From Gordionus sp. m RMFG-2023 (taxonomy: Eukaryota > Nematomorpha > Gordioida > Chordodea > Parachordodidae): DNA of 64,000 nucleotides. A program made the position numbers and the translations under genes. Where the stretch lies: NCBI RefSeq assembly GCF_954871325.1, contig NC_088778.1, positions 7,535,743-7,599,742 on the forward strand, written 5' to 3'. A model generated the notes under the pieces. That model saw only the letters and a list, made by a program, of their open reading frames with translations. It searched no databases and was not told the origin of the DNA. Each line of letters begins with the position of its first letter. Position 1 is the first letter of the stretch. This document shows, one piece after another, positions 11,916 through 22,188 of this stretch.

Positions 11916-12561
11916 TTCGCTGAATTGACATGGAACCGATTTACCCGAAGGTTATCTCAAAATTTACTTGGAATAAAAAGTTTCATAAAGTTGTTTATTT
12001 ATTTATAAAAAAGTTTAAGTTTATTCATATTCTATATACTATCTTTGAAAAAACTTTGATTGTACAAATAAAAATATAAATTAGACCTTCCAAAAGTAAT
12101 ATATTGATGAAAGCCTATTCATCAACGAAATATAATCTTGTGGATGAGATGAAGAAAAAAATAAATGATAAACGCTGTTATAAATTTTTAAAATTATAGG
12201 GACACTTGGAAAAATTGTTTTATTAATTGTAAAGAAGACCTTTACTTTCAACCCTTCCCTTTATCTTAATCTACACTTAAATTGAATCACAAATATCCCA
12301 AAAGTCCTTTCAAATTCTTTATTCACAATGATAAAATAAACTAATATAAAAATATGTAAATAAATAACCAATAACTATCCCATTACATTGCAAAATTTTC
12401 AAAATCAGTCCTTATTGTTCTTCCCCATCTGGAATCCCGTGATTCCCCATTCTCCCTTCTTTCTCCAAGGAAAATTAATTGTTCATGTCATAAAAAAGAC
12501 TGACATTTAGTATATTATATTAAATTTATTTCTTCTTTTCTAACTGCTACAACATTAATGA
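11916..12561. other. AT-rich DNA, nothing recognised
   Basis: No gene or clear repeat was found between the minisatellite and the hAT element. Confidence 0.4.
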
Positions 12562-12569
12562 CATTGTAA

Positions 12570-14377
12570 CATTGGCGTAAGCAGAACCCCCCCCACACCC
12601 CCCCAAGCCAAAAAATGCATATGCCGGATATATTTTTCAAAAATATTATTGTTTATATTAATTTATATTTGTTAATAATTATTCATACCTCATATTAAAT
12701 ATATATTTAATTACGTTTATTATCACATTTATCTACTAAGTTATTTATCAATTAATTTCGATTTCAAGTTTTCCGGCGTAATATTTACTTATTATTTTCA
12801 AATTTTTGGCGTAATATTTATCTAACATTTTCAAATTTCTAGTCAAATAATAATTATTTCTGAAACTTCTTGTCCAACAGGGAAAAAGAAATTGCAACCT
12901 TGTCCAACGAGATAGAGTCTCTGTCATCAAGCAGTAACAGCTTTTAAGGAGTTAGAAGAGCCAATTATTTCCTATTACTGAAACATTACAATGGCCTGAA
13001 AGAAATAATTCCTCAGAAGCAAAAAAATTATTGGATTCAATGCTTATTCCAAATTTTATTTCTCATTAGAATGTATTATTTAATTATACAACTATTTTAA
13101 GTAATACTTTTCAAAAAATGACATTGACTTGATTAAGAAAATGATTTTATTGTTGAGTCAAAAGCAGAGCTATACGTGTTTAATATTTGTCACCCTCGAC
13201 TTATAGCAAGGCAAGCTCATCGTTAAAACATTAATATAAGATCAGTAGAAGAGTATATTTTAAATACAGATACATTTATAACCCAAATAAATGAATTTTT
13301 AATTCATCATGCAGCACTTACTAATCTGCAAATATTATTTCCACAAAAGCCTTCCCAACCTTTTTCAGATGGTGATATAAAAAAAATATTTGTTTTTTTA
13401 TTATGAAGATGTTAAAGTATCTTATGATGCCTTACTAGCTGAATAACTATGTTTATAAAATTAACGATGGTTGATATAGTCCCAAAAATGCTATGGATGC
13501 TCTGCATTATTTCAAACACATTTTAGATTAAATTCCCAATGTTTTAAAAGAGTTTATAAACTCTTCCTATTAGTAAACTAATGAGAGAACATTCTCTTTT
13601 TTAAGAAGAATAACAGAGGCCTGCAGAAGTACCATTTGCAGGGCACGGCCCGGATTTTTTTTAAAGATTTTTTAGCCCGGCCTGGGTTTTTTTAAAATAA
13701 TTTTTAGGCCCTACTCGGCTTTTTTTAAAAAATTTTCAGGCCCGGCCCGGCTTTTTTTTAAATAAAATTTTCAGGCCTGGCCCAGATTTTTTTAAAATAA
13801 ATTATATTTATTTTTGATTTTTATAGCTAATAATAACGATTTCAAATATAAGCTGTTTTAAAAAATACAGCAAGGATTGGGTGTTTTTTTAAAATAATTT
13901 CATGCACGGCCCCGGTATATTTAAAAAAATTAAAATACTCCGGCCCGGGGGCCGGGCCTACAGGTCTTTGAAAAACATTCCAAGAAGTACAACATCTGAA
14001 AGTAGATTAAAAGGTTTGGATCTTTTGAATATTCATAGGCATTTGACGACAGGCAAGGATGAGATAATTGATAAATTAGCTCAATCATAACGACGATTGG
14101 ATTTAACATTTTAAATATATAACATACAAAATGCAATTATTCCTAATAAACTTTTTGTGTAAAGGCTCAAAAAATTCGAATTTCTATTTTGGGTCATTTA
14201 AGTGATTCTTTACATATAATTTTTTTTATAATTCACATTAATTTAAAATTGTGTATTAGAAATAGTTATTAGTCCTAATAAATTTATGCTTGATATTTTT
14301 AAAAAACAAAAATATTTCTTAAAAAATTTTATTATCCCCCCCCCCTCCCCAGAACTAAATTCCTGCGTACGCGTCTG
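12570..14377 (+). mobile_element. hAT element, composite copy 1, non-autonomous
   Basis: Perfect 8-bp target duplications CATTGTAA flank the element (12562-12569 and 14378-14385). The ends are CATTGGCGTAAGCAG and, inverted, CAGACGCGTACGCAGG. Next to both ends lie C or G runs. The interior keeps plus-strand scraps of a hAT transposase of the zinc-finger/DUF4371 type. Near 13580 is the piece reading FLRRIT, and after the nested insert come RSTTSESRLKG, LDLLNIHRHL and DEIIDKLAQS, the usual C-terminal dimerisation region. Stops and gaps are frequent. A second hAT-type element (13614-13970) sits between the two halves of that motif. Confidence 0.92.
13614..13970. mobile_element. Nested GGCCCGG-type hAT MITE (copy 1)
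   Basis: Begins CAGAGGCCTGCAGAAGTACC and ends GGGCCTACAGGTCTTTG. It consists mostly of repeated GGCCCGG units spaced by T and A runs, and matches both ends of the longer element at 15476-17256. It interrupts the transposase frame of the host element between RRI and the RSTTSESR motif. No 8-bp duplication survives at its borders. Confidence 0.85.
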
Positions 14378-14385
14378 CATTGTAA

Positions 14386-15419
14386 AATTTTGTAAGAAAT
14401 ATAGATTTACAGATTTATTTACCGTTAATCTCTACCGGAGCCCAGTATTCTTAGTTACCCAACCAGATCAGGAACAGGGTCATATATAAATCATTTTATA
14501 ATATTTCATTTTACTATTTCTTTAAAGCCTAAAATACTTTATGCTATTATTATTGTATCTACTAAATCATTATTTCTTTTTGCATAAGATAAATATTTAA
14601 ATTATATGTTTATTAATGTAAAATATTACCGAGTTATAATGTGATGTTTTTTTTCAGAAGAAAAGTTTTTTTATGCCATTTTCCCCTTTCTTTAAGCACC
14701 TTCAACTTAATTATCTGGGAATATATAATTAAGTATTTTAAAAAATAATTTTATAATCTGCATTTTTGGCTTAGGGATTTGTCTTCCCCCCCCTCTTCTC
14801 TCACTCACCCGGCTACACACCTGCCTCATAAATATACATATTATATAGTGCTATTATATTATTAAATTTGAAAATTTAAACATTACTAGTTTTTAAGTAA
14901 AATCTGCTAAACCGATAAGCCCCTTGCGTCTACTAACCTAGTCTCTGAGCTAATCCAAAGAATAAATGAATTTACAAATATTTTGCTACGACTATAATAC
15001 GTTCCCCATTTCATTACATCCCCACCCCAAGGTCAGTATCAATAATATATTACTGCATCAACATCATAAGCTCCCCATAAAATAAATTCGCTTCTCCTCT
15101 AATATTATCAATGTTAGAACTACCTCGGATCACACCATCTATTATATAAATTTTACTTAATATTCTATAAATTATAATTAATATAACTATTAATTCTGTA
15201 ATTCACCAATTATTTCGACAACCTTAAAATTATTTTTTTCCCCTGAAAAACCAAAAATCCCTTTAAAAAAAATTTCAAGAATTTTTTTTTTGACTACAAT
15301 AAAAAAATTTAACAATATTTAAGTAATTTGAGCAGATAGCACCATTGTATTTGTTTAATAAAATCTTAGGCTCTGAACCCGTTAAGTTATATCCTATAAA
15401 TTATCATTATATGTTTAAT
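14386..15419. other. AT-rich DNA with a lone hAT-like end
   Basis: Near 14790-14823 a C run followed by CCCGGCTACACACCTG looks like the right end of a further hAT element, but no partner end was identified. Otherwise nothing was recognised. Confidence 0.35.
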
Positions 15420-15475
15420 TTAATCAAACTCTCCTTTCAAGGATTGTCACAAGTTAATATTATTTATATATATAT

Positions 15476-17256
15476 CAGAGAGAGGTACCATTTGCACGGC
15501 CCGGCCCGGCCCGGATTTAAAAATTTCAGGCCCGGCTCGGTTTTTTAAAAATTATATTCGACCTGGTATATACAAAAATTCACCTATGAGGTATTTTACC
15601 ATATTTTTCAGATCGCTTATTATTTAAAAAATACATGTAAAAAGCTAATATTTTGAGATTATATTGAATTTATAAAAATTATAAAACTGTTATTTATAAA
15701 AATGGATATTTTGAGCATATACTATATTTTATATTGCATTTATAAAAATAAAACTAATATTTATAAAAATGGTAATAATATTTTGAGCATATACTATATT
15801 TTATATTGCATTTAAATAAAATAAAACTAATATTTAATTTATAAAAATGGAAAATATTTTGAGAATATAATATATTGTAATTAATTTACTATTTAATTTA
15901 TAAAATAAAAATAAATCGCTATTTAAAAAATGCATGTATAATAAATAGTATTTTGAAAATATAATCTAATTGCACAATATTAATATAATTTATTTTATAA
16001 TATAAATTTTTAACAAAAGAAGATAATTGTATTATATAATATTGTAAAAAAAAATAATGAAAAATGTTGGATTAAAAACTTTCATGACTCAATGTAAATA
16101 TAATAAATGCAATAAATATTTGACAGTTTGCAAAGTAAAAAACGCATGATTGACGAAACCCTATACTCAAGAAAGATATTAAAAATTCACAAATTATCAT
16201 GAAGAAAGAGAAGCATATCTACCTTTTCAGGTTGAAGATTACTTCTTTCTTCAAGAATTTCCAGTAGTGGAAAAATTCCACTCACAGCTTGCACTTGAAG
16301 CAGGAATTGCCAATACCCGTTTTGCCAATTTTGCTAAAATTGGAAATTCGCTTTGATGAGCCGCCCACCACTCTAACAAATTATCCACCTTAAATATTTC
16401 ATCTATTTTTTTTATTTATGTAATTATAATATTCATCATCGGGTATTGACATATTACCAGAATTACCATCGCCCCATTTGTCATAAAACGATTCAGTTTA
16501 TTTAACAACAGTAGTAATTTGACTGGTCTATGGTATTTCATTTACTTCCTGAGCCTCTTGTAATTTAATATAATCTTTTATATAGTTTTCCGTCTTCTTG
16601 CGATCTGTCCCTGACAACATACGTAATTGCTTGAATTTGGGACAGAGAAAAAGAGAAATAAAATGATACTTGTGTAAAACAAATTTTTCAATTATAAAAT
16701 GCTTTATATTAAGTAAAATCAATTTTATTTCTCCTTTTTCGCTTTGAAAGGTATTACAAACTTCAAGAAGTGATATTCCTTTATTTGATTGTTTTGGTAA
16801 AATATATTCTAAAAATTTAGATATGAATTATAAAAAAATATATTAATAATACTTGAATATTGGGGCTTATTTAAGATATTCCTTTATTTGATTGTTTTGG
16901 TAAAATATTTTGTAAAAATTTAGATATGAATTATAAAAAAATTTATTAATACTTTGAATAAATTTGCAGGAAATTAATAATTAGATCGATCTGTGGGTGT
17001 TAGGTAGTGTTAACCATCACCCAATATAATATTAATCATAAATATAGTATAATATAATCTTATAACCATTAACTCATAATGTAAAAATTTTTATAAAGAA
17101 TATTAAGGCCCGGCCCGGATATATTTAAAATAAAAATTTTTAGGCCCGGCCCGGCCCGGATATGTTTAAAAAAATTTTTTAGGCCCGGCCCGGGTATATT
17201 TAAAAAATTTAAAATACGGCCCGGGCCGGGTTTAGGGCCGGGCCTGCAGGTCTCTG
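15476..17256 (-). mobile_element. hAT element with GGCCCGG subterminal repeats
   Basis: An 8-bp duplication ATATATAT flanks the element (15468-15475 and 17257-17264). The ends are CAGAGAGAGGTACC and, inverted, CAGAGACCTGCAGGCCCGG. Both subterminal regions carry several GGCCCGG repeats; this resembles the clustered transposase-binding motifs of other hAT elements such as Ac. The interior holds minus-strand hAT transposase remnants. It is the probable longer parent of the short nested elements at 13614 and 35557. Confidence 0.92.
16220..16740 (-). pseudogene. hAT transposase remnant
   Basis: Reading leftward, the frame from 16722 gives LCPKFKQLRMLSGTDRKK, the motif normally seen upstream of the dimerisation domain. 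Near 16390 comes LLEWWAAHQSEFPILAKL, then RVLAIPASSAS and WNFSTTG. A one-base shift near 16250 leads to ILEERSNLQPEKVDMLLF. This is the hAT C-terminal dimerisation domain, with several frame breaks and a serine-rich motif altered where ERVFS is usual. It is inactive. Confidence 0.88.
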
Positions 17257-17475
17257 ATATATATACTAATAATATTTATATATATATACATACTATTAAT
17301 ATTTAAATATAATTAAACTTTATTTAAAAAATATTTTTAATAAAAACATATTTTAGATGGAAGATATTCCCCTACTAATCAACCCCAGTTAGTAGACCAA
17401 ATATTAAACCTTGTGATTGTTGCGGCAGGATAATGAATAAGATTGAACACACTTTTATTTACAATAAAATTTGTA

Positions 17476-19184
17476 TTAAATATGTTATTTGTACTTTATC
17501 AGTCCAATCTAGTTTAAAACTGCCGAAGCTATGATAAGTGTTTCTTCTTTATTACTATCACAGATATTAATCAAAATATATAATATTTATAACGATTGCT
17601 ATTTACCATATTTTGGTTATCTATTGTGTAAAATAGAACTTGTCTTGAATCGGAAGGAACTGAAATCGGATAAATTTATAATAATACAAAATATGATTAA
17701 ATTTAAAAACAATCTATATAATAAATAAACAGTAAAATAAAATTATATTAAAATGTATACTGGAGACATGCACCTTTATATAATTGTATTAAAATAAGAT
17801 TCAGATGCAAATTTTTTGTATCTGGATAAACTATCCAAATTTTGATTGGATCAGTTCTTAGTTTAATTTACCTGCTTTGAAAATTAATGTTCACAAAAAA
17901 CCTTACTTTAATTTTCTATTTTGAAAATCTAATTCAATAGGATCCTCATATTTATATCAATTTTATCAGGTTGTTTTCGAAAGAATTATTATTTTTATAA
18001 ATCAAAGAAAAAATATTGAGAAAATAAGCCTTCTGGTCTTAAATGAGGAAGATAGATATAGAATTTCTTGTTAATTTGACCTTACATCGGCAATGGGAAT
18101 TAATTTAGGAATCAAAAATATAGGAAAAATCATTATATTTTAAATAGTAAGAGGCCTCTAACGTTGGCTAAATTTTTTTTATAAATTTATATATTGTAAT
18201 ATGCGAAAGAATTCATAATTTTCAGTTTTGAAAAATGTTTAACTATTTTTTAATAAAAATTTATTTCTGCGATAAAACTGTTTTTAATTTTAAATATTAG
18301 CACTAATTAGTTCAGAAAAAAGGGAAATATACCTATATCATCATGAATTTTTTTTGAAGACATGTTAAAAATTTTAACAAATGTATAATTTATTTGATCG
18401 AATGTATTTCGAAGTAATTTTAAATTATGGCCAAATTCAACCTTATTTGGTATAAATTAATAGTATTCAATAAAATATAAATTCTTTGTGATTGATTCGT
18501 TCTAAAAAAATAAATTTTAGTGCTATGATATGATTTTGTTTTTCGCATTCAAGCTAAATTAATATCATATTCGGTAATATTTTTAATTAATCAGAATAAA
18601 CTTAGTGGCTGATTTTCTCTTTGTCAAATTTTAAATTGATTTTAGTTTTTTGTATGAATGTTATCATCCCACGTGGACTTAATTTACTTGAAATTGAAAC
18701 TAATACATATAGCATTTCCCTTAAAGGGTAAGATGGATTAAATAAATTCCTCTACCAGCTTGTTGCTAACATCTGATTGATGTTTATAGATTCTAGCGCA
18801 ACATATGCTTATCAAAGATAAAATAATTAGATTGAACCTTGATATTGTCATTTTTAATGTTTTCATCAAATTATACCAAATTTTACGAAATTCTAATCTC
18901 TTCCTTCATACAATGAAAAATGGAGGAAAAAACTTTTTAAAAATAGTTGTAAAAAAAATTTCCACGCTATAAAAATAAGCTATTTATTTGTATAAAGACA
19001 AAAATATCATTCAATATATATTTTTTTCCGATTCAAAATGATATATTTTCAATAATTTATAAACTTCTTATTTTATTTTATATATTTTCAGATAATAACG
19101 TACAACAAAAGTGATCAATTTAAAAAATGAATCTGATTTGGAATAATAACTTATATGGTATATTTAGGGATGTATGGATGTAAA
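17476..19184. other. AT-rich DNA, nothing recognised
   Basis: A 65-codon frame at 17531-17728 shows no domain and looks fortuitous. No repeat or RNA gene was identified. Confidence 0.4.
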
Positions 19185-22100
19185 CCCCCCCCCCTAAACG
19201 GGGAAAATATTTAATCAAATAATAGAACAAAAGAATATCTTGACGGGTAAATTCTCTCTTTATTTCAATAGTTGCTGATATAATATGTTATCAAAAGTTT
19301 ATAGTAAATAATAAATTTTTTTATATGGTAAAATTAATAAAGGTAAAAAAAATATAAAAATATAATTTGCGAAAGAGGGTAAGGGATAAAAGAAGGAAAC
19401 TAGGAAAGAGAAGGGAGAGAGAGAGCATAGACATAGGAGATTATTCAATGGAAGAGATGAAACTTAGGTAGTTAGAGCGAATGATGGCGGTAGCAAGTCT
19501 TTGTCGTAAGAAAAGGGACTCTTTAGGCTGATCGGTTTTTTCCCGAATCCGTTTGCCTAATTCTTTAAAAAAACTTAGAGCTTTGCTACCGAAGGTGGTA
19601 AGAGTAGAGCAGGCGATAGGTATGAATAAGAAAGAGGGGTCTATGGAACTATATTTGATAGTTTTACGAGTTTCTGCTAGAGCGAGGGCATCGACGTTGT
19701 GGTTGGATGGTGCATTTGGGTCTATGCAGGTGAAGTCCCAGACTAGTAGCTGGCCCCTTGTCCAAGGAATCAAGGACATTCCATCAGGACGTTTTCCGTC
19801 GGATCTAAAAATGCCGGTCGGTTCAAGTCTTGATGGAATGCCTGCGGATTTGAGAGCGCGCAATATGATGTCATTGCAATTGGTGTGCCGTGGAAAACGG
19901 CCTCGGCAAAAGCGGCAATGGAGGCAATGTCTGCCCTTGCGATCGACGCTGGTTTCGCAGTGTTTGCATTGGTATGGTAGAACAATTTCGCAATTGAGCC
20001 GTAATCCAATGGCAAATCTTAGCTCGTCAGCGGTCAGCAATAAGTCGAGGTTGTTGGAGGGTATAGTTTCCAGAAACTCGTAACCCGATCCTTGGTTTAA
20101 TTGGTGAAAGACTGTGAGATCGTCGTCATGAAGGCTCGATTTTAGGTAAGCGACGGAGCCTTCGTTGAGTGGAGTATCCCAGTCTCTCTGTAAACAGGAG
20201 GAGGGTCGAGGAGTGTTTGGGACAACGGAATTGTCCCAAATGGTCTGGGCTTCAGCTAATAATGGGTCAGGAATGTGAGAAAGCTGGCTAATGTGTGAGT
20301 CAGATGAGAGGCGGGAGGCGATGAATTCACTGATGGAAAGAGTTAGAGGTGAGCGTAAGCCGTTGCCCCCGAGCTTGCATGGAAGTGATGCTTGTAGCCA
20401 TGAATTATGGTTGAAGCGAAGATTAAGGATCTCTTCGGCAAGAGATTTGACGGAAGTTTCAAATGATTTTAGTGAGTCGGGAAATTTAAAGATTGAGGTG
20501 GATCGAAGAGCGTAAAGAATTTTAGGAATGTAGTAAAAGTCTTTGAGGAGAAAAAAAGCTTGATGGCGAGGGAGAAATTTAGAGATGTTTTTGAAATGAA
20601 GTAAGCTAGATGATGCGTTAGAGAAGAAGTGATTAATGGATTGTAAGCCACCGACAGGTGAGCCGAGATGAGTGAGGGATGATAGCTCGGTTGTAAGGAA
20701 GTTATGGGTGAATGGGATGGAACAATGAAGTGGACAGATCTCGGTTTTTTGTTCGTTAAGTGAAAGTCCAATTGCGACGGAATGTGTATTAATGATGGCG
20801 AGGGCCTTGGCGACCTCGTGAGGGGAGCCGCAGAACATTCCGTCGTCGATGTACCAAGTGTGGAGTGGAAGATTGCAGTTGGTAGAAATGTTTTTGACCA
20901 TTTCGTTGATTCCAATGCAGAAAAGTATCGAGCCTAGAGGATCGCCTTGCTGGATCCCTTCAGATGATGAAAGTAAGTAGTTGTTGAATTGGAGATGAGA
21001 TGGCTTGGAATAGCAGGAGTGGAAAAATTGGGAGAAGGTGGGAAATGAGTGGTATATTTGTGGAAGAAAGTGGGAACGGCGAATGGAGTTGAAGGCGTTA
21101 GAAAAATCAATTTTGACGAGGATTTCGTCGCTAGGGTTGGTTTGGAGATGGATGCGAGTAGCGTGTGTGGCTATTTCGCAACCTCCCTGGATGCCAATAC
21201 CGAGTTGATGGGGTGCTAAAATTAAGGCTGCGTTGTCCTTAATTTTGGAAGCTATGAGTTTAGCAACGAGGCGACGGAATACGGTCCCGATTGCTATCGG
21301 CCGGATGTCCTTGTTCGGCTTTTCGAGTGCGATTAATTTAGCGCCGAACAGGAGTGGCCTGATGGATTCGGGAACAGGTCCATGTGCAATTTTGTTGCAG
21401 AATGTTGTTAGATTCTGTAAAATAGGGACCTGGCTGACTATGAGGGGGGATGTAAGGTCCTGGAGGAAGATGGGGCGAAGCCCATCATACCCGGGCGAGG
21501 AGTCGTGATGAAAGGATAGGATACTTTTGCGCACCTCGACGGGGGTGAAATTAGTGGGAAATATGTTGGGCGGAGGAGGAGGTATGAGGTCACCTCCAGG
21601 AGGGTGCTTAAGTTTAAGTTTGTTGTAGCTCTCCTCATTACTGGTTGCAATTGAGTCGTCAGATGCTAGTAAGCGGAGAGCAGATTTGATGTTTAGATTG
21701 TTTATTTTGTTAGAAATTATCTTAGCCTTTAATTGGAGGCTGAAAAGTTTTTTAGAATTATAAGGAGAAAAAGTGGATGTGAGGGTGAGGGGGTGTATGG
21801 TTGCGTCTTTAATTTGTTGGGTTAAAGATTTGTGAATCTCAGGATTGGGAGGTTGGAGAGTCGTGAAAGAAAATGAAAAAAGTTTGAGCCAATGATCTAG
21901 AGAGGAAAAGTTATTTAATAGTGAATGAAGACAGATAGAGAGAGCTTTGGCTACTTGTATTCTAGAGCCTTTGGGAATTCTAGAAATAATGGGAGGTTTG
22001 TCGGATTTTAGAAAGTTAATGATGTCGACGTGAGTGGTAGGTGGGAGGGAAATGAATGTGTCTGATGTGGTTGGTATGTGGGCGTTATTGGATGAGGTGG

Positions 22101-22188
22101 AAGTATAACTGTGAGTAGAAAAAATGGAGAGGGGATTTTGGAAGGGAGGGGAAGGACGCTTTCCAGACTCAGGACAAGCACTGCCATC
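19185..22188 (-). mobile_element. LINE of the restriction-like-endonuclease class, 5' truncated
   Basis: The element is a minus-strand non-LTR retrotransposon. Its open frame ends at 19441 and an untranslated stretch of about 250 bp follows, ending near a G/C run at 19185-19203. The 5' border is near 22188, where the reading frame meets a stop and the sequence turns AT-rich, as expected for 5' truncation. Codon use is much more GC-rich than the surroundings, consistent with recent arrival. Related decayed pieces lie at 30955-31190 and 38330-39800. Confidence 0.88.
19441..22188 (-). CDS. LINE reverse transcriptase and restriction-like endonuclease ORF
   Basis: The frame is open for 915 codons from 22188 to a stop at 19441. 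It has no in-frame ATG near the start because the 5' end is missing; the first GTG is at 21534. Order of parts: a region with LLASDDSIA and KHPPGG, typical just before the RT of this class; the RT fingers with SSPGYDGLRPIFLQDL; RPIAIGTVFRRLVAKL; LVKIDFSNAFNSIRR; SEGIQQGDPLGSILFC; and the catalytic WYIDDGMF at about residue 446. A CCHC knuckle follows (CKHC, then RKGRHCLHC), then the endonuclease RPDGMSL with VWDFTCID. This is the R2/NeSL/Utopia-like architecture. The protein would copy the element's RNA at a nicked chromosomal site. The catalytic residues look intact, although the N-terminal DNA-binding fingers are absent. Overlapping plus-strand frames are shadows. Confidence 0.93.
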   Translation of the reverse strand, partial: DGSACPESGKRPSPPFQNPLSIFSTHSYTSTSSNNAHIPTTSDTFISLPPTTHVDIINFLKSDKPPIISRIPKGSRIQVAKALSICLHSLLNNFSSLDHWLKLFSFSFTTLQPPNPEIHKSLTQQIKDATIHPLTLTSTFSPYNSKKLFSLQLKAKIISNKINNLNIKSALRLLASDDSIATSNEESYNKLKLKHPPGGDLIPPPPPNIFPTNFTPVEVRKSILSFHHDSSPGYDGLRPIFLQDLTSPLIVSQVPILQNLTTFCNKIAHGPVPESIRPLLFGAKLIALEKPNKDIRPIAIGTVFRRLVAKLIASKIKDNAALILAPHQLGIGIQGGCEIATHATRIHLQTNPSDEILVKIDFSNAFNSIRRSHFLPQIYHSFPTFSQFFHSCYSKPSHLQFNNYLLSSSEGIQQGDPLGSILFCIGINEMVKNISTNCNLPLHTWYIDDGMFCGSPHEVAKALAIINTHSVAIGLSLNEQKTEICPLHCSIPFTHNFLTTELSSLTHLGSPVGGLQSINHFFSNASSSLLHFKNISKFLPRHQAFFLLKDFYYIPKILYALRSTSIFKFPDSLKSFETSVKSLAEEILNLRFNHNSWLQASLPCKLGGNGLRSPLTLSISEFIASRLSSDSHISQLSHIPDPLLAEAQTIWDNSVVPNTPRPSSCLQRDWDTPLNEGSVAYLKSSLHDDDLTVFHQLNQGSGYEFLETIPSNNLDLLLTADELRFAIGLRLNCEIVLPYQCKHCETSVDRKGRHCLHCRFCRGRFPRHTNCNDIILRALKSAGIPSRLEPTGIFRSDGKRPDGMSLIPWTRGQLLVWDFTCIDPNAPSNHNVDALALAETRKTIKYSSIDPSFLFIPIACSTLTTFGSKALSFFKELGKRIREKTDQPKESLFLRQRLATAIIRSNYLSFISSIE

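Larger units (their letters stand above)
15420..17475. repeat. Dispersed repeat (copy of 27640-27865), split by a hAT insertion
   Basis: The outer parts 15437-15475 and 17257-17470 align with 27650-27860. Shared landmarks are CAAGGATTGTCACAA, TTAAACTTTATTT, GCAGGATAATGAATAAGAT (GCAGGATGATAAATGAGAT in the other copy) and CGAACACACTTTTATT-like sequence. The element at 15476-17256 interrupts this copy. The family is unclassified. Confidence 0.75.

Noticed and set aside
19553-20083. Plus-strand open frames inside the LINE (also 20291-20515, 21233-21508)
   Set aside because: They are shadows of the minus-strand LINE ORF, whose RT and endonuclease motifs are unmistakable.
20469-20915. Minus-strand 148-codon frame, plus 21438-21650 and 19770-20015
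   Set aside because: Alternative frames of the same LINE coding strand; no motif, and the long frame is intact.
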